The position numbers were made by a program, and so were the translations under genes. A DNA stretch of 64,000 bases from Streptomyces sp. V1I1 (GTDB taxonomy: Bacteria > Actinomycetota > Actinomycetes > Streptomycetales > Streptomycetaceae). The stretch covers positions 2,350,501 to 2,414,500 of the forward strand of contig NZ_JAUSZH010000001.1 in assembly GCF_030817355.1 (NCBI RefSeq), given 5' to 3'. Below are positions 31,943 through 38,967 of the stretch, one piece after another. Under the pieces are notes generated by a model. The model did not search any database. It was given only the letters and a program-made list of their open reading frames with translations, and was not told the origin of the DNA. Position 1 is the first letter of the stretch; each line of letters opens with the position of its first letter.

Positions 31943-32254
31943 TCAGCTGCCGAAGCCCCAGACGACGGCTCCGTTCGCGGTGACGAGCACGGCGAGGACG
32001 GCCAGGTCGGCGATGCCGAGGGCGAGTCCGAGGAGGGCGCGGCCGCGGCGCGCGGTGCCGCGCCAGAGGGAGATGCCGGCGAGAACGACGGCGATCGGGC
32101 CGAGCACGATGTTCATCACGAGCAGGCCGACGAGACCGAGTACGAAGGCGGCGACGGCCATGCCGTCGGCGTCCCGCCGGGCGCCGGGCCGGGCGCCGGG
32201 GTCCCCGGTGCCGCTATTGGGGCGAGCGTTTCGTGCGATGGCAGTGAGTTGCAT
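31943..32254 (-). CDS. DUF4190-type small membrane protein
   Basis: A 103-residue protein: a polar N terminus with Pro/Gly/Arg repeats, then two membrane helices with AVAAFVLGLVGLLVMNIVLG and GRALLGLALGIADLAVLAVL. This spacing of a 'GxxxLG' helix pair is the DUF4190 pattern. ATG 32254 follows GGAGAA. It is transcribed with the 50-residue gene just upstream. Confidence 0.75.
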   Translation of the reverse strand: MQLTAIARNARPNSGTGDPGARPGARRDADGMAVAAFVLGLVGLLVMNIVLGPIAVVLAGISLWRGTARRGRALLGLALGIADLAVLAVLVTANGAVVWGFGS

Positions 32255-32268
32255 GGCGATTCTCCGGG

Positions 32269-32421
32269 TCAGTGTCGGCGGGCGCGGCGCTCGCGCACGG
32301 CGAAGACGAGCAGCCACAAGCCGATGACGGTGCAGGCCACGAGGGATACGGAGAAGGGGAGTTGGACCACGGCGCCCAGCATGATCCCCAGCAGAAGGAG
32401 CGCTGCGACGAGGCCGATCAT
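32269..32421 (-). CDS. Small two-helix membrane protein
   Basis: A 50-residue protein, MIGLVAALLLLGIMLGAVVQ then a second hydrophobic segment and a basic end (VRERRARRH). ATG 32421 follows AAAGGAAG. It is divergent from the TetR gene and its promoter overlaps the operator candidate, so it and the DUF4190 gene are the likely TetR targets. Confidence 0.7.
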   Translation of the reverse strand: MIGLVAALLLLGIMLGAVVQLPFSVSLVACTVIGLWLLVFAVRERRARRH

Positions 32422-32450
32422 CGTCTTCCTTTCAGATTTCGGAGTCTTGG

Positions 32451-32478
32451 GTGAACACTTGTGGGTACGTCTGTTCAC
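32451..32478. promoter_or_regulatory. Palindromic operator candidate for the TetR regulator
   Basis: GTGAACA at 32451-32457 and TGTTCAC at 32472-32478 form perfect 7-bp inverted repeats 14 bp apart, in the 111-bp divergent gap between the two-helix gene and the TetR gene. A related half site TGTTTACTG lies at 32518-32526, closer to the TetR start. Autoregulation is likely. Confidence 0.6.
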
Positions 32479-32532
32479 TGACTGGCGAGCCTACTCTTCC
32501 CTTCTTGGGAGAACGGTTGTTTACTGAATGGT

Positions 32533-33153
32533 ATGAGTCACAGTCACACCGTGGGGATCCGCCAAGCCCAGAAGCAGAAGACCCGTCAGGCCCTCCTGGA
32601 CGCCGCGCTGCAACTGCTCGAGGAGCAGAGTCTGAGCAGCCTCGGCCTGCGTGAGGTGACCCGGGCGGTGGGTGTGGCGCCGACCGCGTTCTACCGGCAC
32701 TTCCGGGACACGGCGGATCTCGGCGTAGCGCTGGTCGAGGAGACGCTCGGCAGCCTGCACGCCACGATCGGCGAGGCGCTCGCCGAGAGCGGTGACGACG
32801 TACGCATCGACCGGACGGTCGCGCTGATCGCGGAACTGGTCCGTACGTCCCCCGCGCATGTCCGCTTCATCGCCCGCGAGCGGCACGGCGGTGTACAGCC
32901 CGTGCGGGAGGCCATAGGCGCACAACTGCGACGGTTCGCCGACGAGGTGGCGGCGGCGTTCGGCCGGGAGCCGGAGGCGGCGGGGTGGAGCGAGGCGGAT
33001 CTGAAGATGCTCGCGGGCGTGTATGTGGACCACATGGTCATGACGGCCTCAACGTTCCTGGAGGCCGGTCCGGAGGGCGAGGAGCAGGTCAGTTCGGTGG
33101 CGCGCCGTCAGTTGCGGCTGATCAGCCTCGGCCGTCGGCACTGGCTGGACTGA
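32533..33153 (+). CDS. TetR-family transcriptional regulator (FabR-like)
   Basis: A 206-residue TetR repressor with the N-terminal helix-turn-helix TRQALLDAALQLLEEQSLSS then LGLREVTRAVGVAPTAFYRHF. The ligand domain (VRFIARERHGG, LKMLAGVYVDHMV) resembles FabR, the regulator of unsaturated fatty acid genes in proteobacteria; the ligand here is unknown. Divergent genes encode two tiny membrane proteins, suggesting a membrane-stress or membrane-composition role, which is inference. Confidence 0.9.
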   Translation: MSHSHTVGIRQAQKQKTRQALLDAALQLLEEQSLSSLGLREVTRAVGVAPTAFYRHFRDTADLGVALVEETLGSLHATIGEALAESGDDVRIDRTVALIAELVRTSPAHVRFIARERHGGVQPVREAIGAQLRRFADEVAAAFGREPEAAGWSEADLKMLAGVYVDHMVMTASTFLEAGPEGEEQVSSVARRQLRLISLGRRHWLD

Positions 33154-33166
33154 CGGCGCGTCTCCT

Positions 33167-34252
33167 TCAGAGCGTGGCGGGGGCCGGTGCCGTGAGATAG
33201 GGGAATGCCCTCGTGCCGCGCGGCGGAATGGCGAAGGTCGCGCGGCTGCGGACCTCGATGAAGCCGTTGATGCCGTTGCGGCGCCGGACTCCGACCGCAG
33301 GGTGGTGGGACGGTGCGTCCGCCGCGTTCATCACCGCGCGGGTCGCGTGGAAGTCCTCCATCGTGCGCTGCAGGGACACGAAGTGTGTGCCGGGTGCGCC
33401 GTGGTCGAGGGTGGCGAAGTCCCTGCGGTTGATGCGGGGGCGGCCGTTCAGGCGGGCCCGTCCGGTGGCCTGGGCGTGGCCGACGAGCCCGTGGGACGCT
33501 GCCGTGGCGGGCAGTTCGTCCGCGTCGCTCCGTGCGTCGTCCACCAGTTTCTCGGCGGCTTCGGCGCTGATGCCGGGGGAGAACATATGGGCGCTGCGGG
33601 TGTCCGCGTCCTGCTCGTACCAGCTGTCGATGTCGAGCGTCAGATAGCTCACGTGCATCGTCGTCCCACCGGCGAGCGGCCCTTCGGTGATGGTGATGCT
33701 GTCCTCGTCGGCCTGGTTGCCGCGCAGGCCCGAGTGGAAGCCGAGCATCAGCGGCGCGCCCTGAGGCAGGCCCGCGCCGGGCAGCCGCCGGGCCGGCAGA
33801 CCACGGCCCACGAATCCGGTCCGTACCTCGCGCAGCCGCAACCGGGTGCGCTGGTCGAGAGGGCCCGCTCCGAAGAGCCGGCCGCTGACGCCGTCCAGCA
33901 ACTCCTCGTCGTCGCTCGCGAGATGAAGGCAGGCATCGATCTCTTCGAGGACGGGATTCTCCCAACGGGCCATGGGAAGAGGCCGCCCGACCGGGGAGCG
34001 GCGCAGCGAAGTGTGCCGCTCGAACCAGCCGGGCCCCCAGGCCAGAGCGGTGAGCAGCCCGTCCGGGCCGTACGGGAACTCCTCCTCGAGAGTCCGCAGC
34101 GCACCCTCCAGCCGGGCGGCGTCGTCCGGCGTCGGCGTACCCACGACGTCGAGCATCAGCAGCCGGTGGAACAGAGGTGCCAGGGGCCGGCCCTCGGGAT
34201 CCGTACGGAACGTCGACTCCCAGGCGTGCTGGGCTTCGGGGAGCGATGTCAT
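33167..34252 (-). CDS. DyP-peroxidase-like protein of uncertain activity
   Basis: A 361-residue protein with no signal peptide. Its C-terminal half follows the order seen in dye-decolorising peroxidases: GFVGRGLPARR, GFHSGLRGNQADEDS where the GxxDG loop is expected, a GGTTMHVSYLTLDIDSWYEQ strand, then INRRDFATLDHGAPGTHFVS and a LQRTMEDFHATR helix. The catalytic Asp of GxxDG is not evident and a heme His is hard to place, so it may be a non-peroxidase relative (possibly the DUF7405 group). It ends with FIEVRSRATFAIPPRGTRAF. Its start overlaps the stop of the NAD-binding gene (ATGA), making it the third gene of a coupled operon. Confidence 0.65.
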   Translation of the reverse strand: MTSLPEAQHAWESTFRTDPEGRPLAPLFHRLLMLDVVGTPTPDDAARLEGALRTLEEEFPYGPDGLLTALAWGPGWFERHTSLRRSPVGRPLPMARWENPVLEEIDACLHLASDDEELLDGVSGRLFGAGPLDQRTRLRLREVRTGFVGRGLPARRLPGAGLPQGAPLMLGFHSGLRGNQADEDSITITEGPLAGGTTMHVSYLTLDIDSWYEQDADTRSAHMFSPGISAEAAEKLVDDARSDADELPATAASHGLVGHAQATGRARLNGRPRINRRDFATLDHGAPGTHFVSLQRTMEDFHATRAVMNAADAPSHHPAVGVRRRNGINGFIEVRSRATFAIPPRGTRAFPYLTAPAPATL

Positions 34253-34902
34253 GAGAGGTCCTCGGGGTCGGGGCCCGGCTGGTCGTCTGTGTCAGGACGG
34301 AGGCGGGCGAAAGCCGCGGCCCAGTCGGCGGCGGGCTCCCCCGGCTCGTTGTAGAGGGCGAAGGTGGTGGAGCGGGCCGCAGGGATCTCGACCGCGGCCA
34401 CGAGCGTGGCGGCGATGTCGGCACGGGCCACCATGCCGTCGGGCCTGGGGTGCTGGGTGAAGGTCAGCGCGTGTGAACCGGGGGGATCGTCGGTGAACCA
34501 GGTGGGCCGCACGATCGTGTAGGGCAGGCCACCGGCGCGCAGTTCCTCCTCCGCGGCGACCCGGCCCGGCAGCAGCGCGTCGTCGATCCGGTTGAGGGGG
34601 TGGGCCGGCCCGTGGCCGACGGCGAAGGAGCTGAGGAGCACCAGATGCGGCGATGCGCCGACGGGCGCGGCCGCGGCGATCAGGCTGCGTACGGCCTGGT
34701 GCGTATGGTGCCAGGCGTTGCCGCGCCGGGGGATGAGGACGATCGCGTCCGCGCCGGCGAGTGCCCGGCCGACGGCGGAATCGTCCCCGAGATCGGTGAG
34801 TTCGACGACGTCATGGCCCCGTTCCCGGGCCGCGCCGGCGACCAGCAGACCGGTGGACCCGCGATAACCCGATGCCGCGACCACGATCCGGGCCACGGTC
34901 AC
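34249..34902 (-). CDS. NAD(P)-binding atypical SDR (NmrA-like)
   Basis: A 217-residue Rossmann protein beginning MTVARIVVAASGYRGSTG. It keeps SSFAVGHGPAHPLN and YTIVRPTWFTDDPPGSHALT, the pattern of atypical SDRs that act as reductases or redox sensors. The first glycine loop (ASGYRGSTG) is close to, but not identical with, GxxGxxG. Start GTG 34902 overlaps the upstream oxidoreductase stop (GTGA), and its own stop overlaps the next start. Confidence 0.8.
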   Translation of the reverse strand: MTVARIVVAASGYRGSTGLLVAGAARERGHDVVELTDLGDDSAVGRALAGADAIVLIPRRGNAWHHTHQAVRSLIAAAAPVGASPHLVLLSSFAVGHGPAHPLNRIDDALLPGRVAAEEELRAGGLPYTIVRPTWFTDDPPGSHALTFTQHPRPDGMVARADIAATLVAAVEIPAARSTTFALYNEPGEPAADWAAAFARLRPDTDDQPGPDPEDLS

Positions 34903-35849
34903 GCACCTTCGTCGACGGTGAGCGCGGCTTTGCCGGCCACGCGGCGCTCCCGGAGGGCCTCCATCGCTTCGGGGAGGCGCTCCCATGAGCCCGTCCAGCC
35001 CACGACCGGATCCATCTGCCCGGCGGCCATCAGCCGCAGCAGTACGGAGAGATCCCCGCCAACCGGCTCTCCGGAGCCGAACACCCAGAACGGGTGGAGC
35101 GTCTGACGGACATGCGGGACGAAGGAGGAGATCGTCAGAGCGGCCGGCAGCCGTGACGACGTGCCCAGCAGCACGATGTGCCCCAGCGGGGCGAGCAGTT
35201 TGAGCGCGGTCGTCAGCACCTCGCCGCCGACGGACTCGAAGATGAAGTCGAACTCCCCTTCCAAGTTTCCGAGTTCATCGATGACCGTGCGGGCCCCGAG
35301 CGCCGCAACGTCCAGCGACCTGTGACTGCCGGTCAGTGCCGTCACCTCGGCACCCGCGGCCGCCGCGAGCTGGACCGCGAACGATCCCACGCCGCCGCTC
35401 GCTCCGGTGATCAGCACCCGCTGCCCCAGCAGCGCCCCGCCGCGGCGCAGCGCGCGCAGAGCTGTCAGCCCGGCCACGCCCAGGGTCGCCGCCTGCGGCA
35501 CCTTCACCGTGTCAGGCAGGGGCGCGATCCGGTCGGTGGGAACCGCCACGTACTCGGCCCAGCCGCCGAAGTCGACCATCGCCGCCACGCGCGTCCCGGC
35601 TACCGGACCGCTGCCGTCGGCCGCGGCGCGGACCACGGTGCCCGCGAGGTCCTGGCCTGGGCGCCACCCCTCCTCACGCCGGGCGAACAGGCCCAGTTCC
35701 CCGCGGTTGACGGAGAAGGCCCCGACCCGCACCAGCGCCTCCCCGGGCTCGGGGCTGGGCGCCGGTACGTGTCGGAGGTCCGGGCCTTCGGGCGTGCCGA
35801 CGTAGGCGCGCATGGTCGCGGGGTCGGCGGGGCCAAGGGTGGGATTCAT
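34899..35849 (-). CDS. Zinc-independent medium-chain reductase (quinone oxidoreductase type)
   Basis: A 316-residue MDR protein: PSPEPGEALVRVGAFSVNRG at the N terminus, cofactor motif GASGGVGSFAVQLAAAAGAE, and PLGHIVLLGTSS. No catalytic zinc cysteine is seen, so it should reduce quinones or enones with NADPH. It leads a three-gene coupled operon and is divergent from a LysR gene, the usual layout for LysR-controlled detoxification genes. ATG 35849 has a poor ribosome-binding site; ATG 35813 is an alternative. Confidence 0.88.
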   Translation of the reverse strand: MNPTLGPADPATMRAYVGTPEGPDLRHVPAPSPEPGEALVRVGAFSVNRGELGLFARREEGWRPGQDLAGTVVRAAADGSGPVAGTRVAAMVDFGGWAEYVAVPTDRIAPLPDTVKVPQAATLGVAGLTALRALRRGGALLGQRVLITGASGGVGSFAVQLAAAAGAEVTALTGSHRSLDVAALGARTVIDELGNLEGEFDFIFESVGGEVLTTALKLLAPLGHIVLLGTSSRLPAALTISSFVPHVRQTLHPFWVFGSGEPVGGDLSVLLRLMAAGQMDPVVGWTGSWERLPEAMEALRERRVAGKAALTVDEGA

Positions 35850-35926
35850 GACGTTCACGCTAGGAGCGCGGGAGTGCCGGAGGGAAAGACCGGTGTGCTC
35901 TCGACTCATAGGCGACGCTTCTGAAT

Positions 35927-36005
35927 CCCGATGCCGATCCGATGCCGATGCGGTTCCCGATTGCCGATACCGATACCGATTCGGATGCGGGTCCCGATTC
36001 CGGCG
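35927..36005. repeat. CCGATn-type hexamer array in the LysR/oxidoreductase gap
   Basis: About ten imperfect copies of CCGATG/CCGATA/CCGATT occur in 79 bp directly upstream of the LysR gene and about 80 bp upstream of the divergent oxidoreductase start. The array has partly symmetric stretches (GATACCGATACCGATTCGGAT). It may hold the LysR binding sites. Confidence 0.75.
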
Positions 36006-36031
36006 TTTTCCGCATGCCTATGCTGGTGGCG

Positions 36032-36961
36032 ATGACACCTGAAGCGAGATTGCTCCGCTACTTCCTGGCCGTCGCCGAGGAATCCAACTTCACGCGGGCG
36101 GCCGAGCGGCTGCACATCGCGCAGCCCGCCCTGAGCGCCCAGATCCGTCAGCTGGAGGCCCAGCTCGGCGTGCGGCTGCTGGAGCGCACGACGCGCAGGG
36201 TGCGGCTGACCGACGCCGGACGGGCGGTCCAGGAGCGCGGAGCCGCCGCCCTCGCCGCGCTCGACGAGGTCTGGGACGCCGCGCGGCGAGCGGGCCGCGG
36301 TGAGCTGGGCCGGCTGCGGCTCGCCTACAGCACGAGCACTGGCTACGGCACGGTCCCGCAGCTCGTCGAGGCCATGCGCGCCCGCCACCCCGACGTACAG
36401 GTGAGCGCCGAGCCGGTGCGTACGCCCGACATCGCGCGTGCGGTGCTTGACGGACAGGTGGACGCGGGCGTCGCGCGTACGCCCGAGCCGGTCGCGGGGG
36501 TACGGCTGCGCCCGGTACGCCGGGAGCGGCAAGGGGTGCTCGTCGCGGCCGGGCATCCGCTGACGGCCGACGCGCCCGCGAGTGTGAAGCTCGCGGCCGT
36601 CGCGGAGTTCCCGGTGGTGGTGCATGCGCGGGAGGCGAATCCGGCGCACTACGACCAGGTGGTCGAGATGTTCCGCCGGGCCGGTGCGACGCCCCGGCTG
36701 ATCGAGCGGTCGGTTGCGTTCGACCCCACGCAGCGGGTGCTGCGCGACGGGCACATGGTGGGTCTGGTGGGCGAGGGAATGGCGGACGGCCTGGCCGACT
36801 GGCTGCGCTGGGCGCCGGTGGCCGGCCCTGTGGACGAACTGGTGACTCAAATCGTCTTTCCGGAGGGCGAGTTGCCCCCCGTGACCGCACGCTTCGAGGA
36901 AGTGGCGGCCGCTGTCGCCGAATCGGCGGGCTGGCTCACCTCGGCGGCCCGGGCGTCCTGA
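36032..36961 (+). CDS. LysR-family transcriptional regulator
   Basis: About 309 residues. The winged helix-turn-helix is FTRAAERLHIAQPALSAQIR ... LEAQLGVRLLERTTRRVRLTDAG, followed by the periplasmic-binding-protein-like effector domain. ATG 36032 (MTPEARLLRYF) is the family-like start; ATG 36014 and 36020 are alternatives with no better ribosome-binding site. It most likely regulates the divergent redox operon. Its stop codon lies inside a short direct repeat, GTCcTGAACCGGATCC / GTCgTGAACCGGATCC. Confidence 0.93.
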   Translation: MTPEARLLRYFLAVAEESNFTRAAERLHIAQPALSAQIRQLEAQLGVRLLERTTRRVRLTDAGRAVQERGAAALAALDEVWDAARRAGRGELGRLRLAYSTSTGYGTVPQLVEAMRARHPDVQVSAEPVRTPDIARAVLDGQVDAGVARTPEPVAGVRLRPVRRERQGVLVAAGHPLTADAPASVKLAAVAEFPVVVHAREANPAHYDQVVEMFRRAGATPRLIERSVAFDPTQRVLRDGHMVGLVGEGMADGLADWLRWAPVAGPVDELVTQIVFPEGELPPVTARFEEVAAAVAESAGWLTSAARAS

Positions 36962-37086
36962 ACCGGATCCCCGGCGTCGTGAACCGGATCCGCTGCGGCC
37001 ATCCAGTGCCGCGTCGCTCCCAGGAGTGTGGCGATGACGGCCGCCCTCTCCTCCTCGTCCGGCACGCGGGGTGCTCTCTCGTACAC
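36847..37086 (-). CDS. Possible 79-residue protein antisense to LysR 3' end
   Basis: GTG 37086 follows GGGAG and opens a 79-residue frame, MYERAPRVPDEEERAAVIAT then a region with the repeated PVHDAG/PVQDAR. The first 30 residues (a short beta strand, then an acidic helix) loosely resemble acyl-CoA carboxylase epsilon subunits, but the match is weak. The last 115 bp are antisense to the LysR gene. It lies beyond a strong terminator-like hairpin, so it may not belong to the biosynthetic operon. It could be a spurious ORF. Confidence 0.3.
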   Translation of the reverse strand: MYERAPRVPDEEERAAVIATLLGATRHWMAAADPVHDAGDPVQDARAAEVSQPADSATAAATSSKRAVTGGNSPSGKTI

Positions 37087-37102
37087 AGTGGCTTCTCCCT
37101 TC

Positions 37103-37156
37103 TGAGTGGGGCCACCCGGTCCCGCGCCAAGGGGCGTTGGACCGGGCGGCCCCTCA
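37103..37156 (-). terminator. Terminator hairpin at the end of the ketosynthase operon
   Basis: The arms TGAGTGGGGCCaCCCGGTCC (37103-37122) and GGACCGGGcGGCCCCTCA (37139-37156) pair with one mismatch and one bulged T, enclosing a smaller stem. The hairpin includes the stop codon of the ketosynthase III gene. There is no T tract, as is usual in Streptomyces. Confidence 0.65.
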
Positions 37157-38215
37157 AACAGAGCTCCTGGGGGCCGGGACGAGGTTCGCCAGGGACTGCA
37201 CCGTCCCGTGCCGTGCGTGCCGGGTGGGTGCCCAGTCGACCAGGGACGCCCCCACGGACATGCCGCCACCGAAGGCGGCCAGCAGGACGCGGTCGCCGAC
37301 GGCCAGCCGGCCCTGCCGGTGCGCCTCGTCGAGGGTGACGGGGACAGAGGCGGCGCCGGTGTTGCCGTACCGCTCCAGCGTCAGATGCAGCGCGGCTGAT
37401 CCGAGCCCCAGGTCGGGCCAGACCTCCGCGAGCATCACCCCGTTGGCCTGATGCGGGACGAAGTGGTCGACGGCGTCGCCGGTGACCCCTTCGGTGGCGA
37501 GCAGATCCCGTACGGCCGTCGGCAGTTGCTCCTGCACAAAGCCACGCACCTCGCGCCCTTCCATCCGGAAGTAGTGGTCGCCCTCGGCGAGAGTCGCCGG
37601 GGAGGCGGGGAGCCGGCTGCCGCCCGCCGTCACGCCGATGAGGTGGTGCTGGTCGCCCCGGGTGAGCAGGCTGGTCCTGATGACTCCCTGCCCCTGGTCG
37701 ACCGGGCCGATGACCGCGGCGCCTGCGCCGTCGCCGAAGAGGGCGGCGGTTTTGCGGTCGGAGTAGTCGAGGATGCGGGAGTAGATGTCGGCCCCCACGA
37801 CCAGGCCGTATGACCCCCGGTTGTCGCCCTGGAGCAGCCGTTCGGTGACGGTGAGCGCATAAATGAAGCCGCTGCACACCGAGTTGATGTCGAAGCCCGC
37901 CGCGTTCCGCGCGCCGAGCAGGTTCTGGACGATCCCGGCCGTCGCGGGCTGCGGCTGGTCCGGCGTCGAGGTGGCGACCACGATGTACGACAGGTCCGCC
38001 GGCCGCAGCCCGGCCTGCTCCAGCGCCCGCCGGGCCGCCTCGGCCGCCAGGTCCGAGGTGGCTTCCCCCGGGGCGGCCCGCCGGCGCTGACGGATTCCGG
38101 TCTTGCGGACGATCCATTCGTCGCTCACCCCGGCGCCCCGGGCGATCTCCTCATTCCCCACGACTGTGGCGGGGAGGTAGGACCCTGTGCTTACGATCCC
38201 GATCGGGCCGTACAT
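37154..38215 (-). CDS. 3-oxoacyl-ACP synthase III (KSIII, FabH-like) with full catalytic triad
   Basis: A 353-residue ketosynthase III: Cys114 in NSVCSGF, His255 in VPHQAN and Asn285 in YGNTGAAS give the complete condensing triad. It could prime a fatty acyl chain by condensing an acyl-CoA starter with malonyl-ACP, thereby making the beta-ketoacyl substrate that AfsA-type enzymes use. ATG 38215 is preceded by AGGAGG. It lies 20 bp after the HAD phosphatase gene. It is not the housekeeping fabH, which in Streptomyces sits with fabD and acpP. Confidence 0.92.
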   Translation of the reverse strand: MYGPIGIVSTGSYLPATVVGNEEIARGAGVSDEWIVRKTGIRQRRRAAPGEATSDLAAEAARRALEQAGLRPADLSYIVVATSTPDQPQPATAGIVQNLLGARNAAGFDINSVCSGFIYALTVTERLLQGDNRGSYGLVVGADIYSRILDYSDRKTAALFGDGAGAAVIGPVDQGQGVIRTSLLTRGDQHHLIGVTAGGSRLPASPATLAEGDHYFRMEGREVRGFVQEQLPTAVRDLLATEGVTGDAVDHFVPHQANGVMLAEVWPDLGLGSAALHLTLERYGNTGAASVPVTLDEAHRQGRLAVGDRVLLAAFGGGMSVGASLVDWAPTRHARHGTVQSLANLVPAPRSSV

Positions 38216-38235
38216 ATCGCCTCCTGGTGTCGGGG

Positions 38236-38967
38236 TCATCGGACCGCGGTGACTTCTGGCGGGGCCATGGCCGGGGCGGGGGTGCGGCCGGGGAAGATCC
38301 GCTGCCAGCCCGCACGGGCCGCGTGGTCCGCGAGGACGGGGTCGTCCCCCACGACGACCGGCCGGCCCACCGAGGCGAGGAGGTCGAGATCGCTCGAGTG
38401 GTCCCCGTAGGCACTGCACTGGGCGAGGTCGAACCCCCGGACCGCCGCGGTGGCCCGCGCGGCGCGCCCCTTGGCCGATCCGATCATGGGGGTCAGCACC
38501 TCGCCGGTGAGCCTGCCCCGGCGGATCACCGGCCGGGTGCCGATGGCCCAGTGGGCGCCAAGATGTTCGGTGACCGGCTCCAGGCAGGCGAAGAAGGAAC
38601 CGGACAGCAGGACGACGAACTCGCCCTGCTGAAGATGGTGTTGGAGCCGTGTCCGCGTTTCGGGGATGAACAGACTCCCCTTCTCCTGCTCGGCGGTGAA
38701 CCACTCGCGGCCGGCCCGGGCCAGCTGCTGTGCGCTGTGACCCGCGTAGAAACGGTAATAGTGACGGTTGATGTCCTTGCGGGGCACCCCCAGCCCGGCC
38801 GAGTGGCGCAGTTCGGCGGACAGACGCCCGTACGTGGCCTCGGGCTCGCCCCGCTTGCGCAGATAGAACTCCAGGAAGCTGAACATGCTCTTGACGTTGA
38901 TCAGCGTCTCGTCCACGTCGAAGAACGCGGCCGAGGTCTCCCGTACAGGCGGATTCAGGTACCTCAT
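38236..38967 (-). CDS. HAD-IB family phosphatase (SerB-like), coupled to the AfsA gene
   Basis: The 243-residue HAD hydrolase has motif I FDVDETL (Asp17, Asp19), motif II LLSGSF, the motif III lysine in GSAKGRAA and motif IV YGDHSSDLDLL, all intact, with a helical C1 cap. Its ATG overlaps the AfsA-like stop (ATGA). In gamma-butyrolactone and methylenomycin-furan pathways a phosphatase removes the phosphate of the AfsA/MmfL product (MmfP in the latter), so this is the likely role here. That assignment is inference from coupling. Confidence 0.88.
   Translation of the reverse strand: MRYLNPPVRETSAAFFDVDETLINVKSMFSFLEFYLRKRGEPEATYGRLSAELRHSAGLGVPRKDINRHYYRFYAGHSAQQLARAGREWFTAEQEKGSLFIPETRTRLQHHLQQGEFVVLLSGSFFACLEPVTEHLGAHWAIGTRPVIRRGRLTGEVLTPMIGSAKGRAARATAAVRGFDLAQCSAYGDHSSDLDLLASVGRPVVVGDDPVLADHAARAGWQRIFPGRTPAPAMAPPEVTAVR

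Noticed and set aside
30515..32527. 670-residue plus-strand ORF
   Set aside because: It lies antisense to the cysteine desulfurase and neighbouring genes and has no recognisable motif.
32451..32533. ArpA/ScbR-type butyrolactone receptor site and receptor (the TetR gene)
   Set aside because: The TetR protein resembles FabR rather than ArpA-type receptors, and it is separated from the AfsA gene by the redox operon and LysR.
36936..38117. 393-residue minus-strand ORF across the KSIII gene
   Set aside because: It is a frame shadow of the KSIII gene, Arg/Gly/Pro-rich, with no motif.
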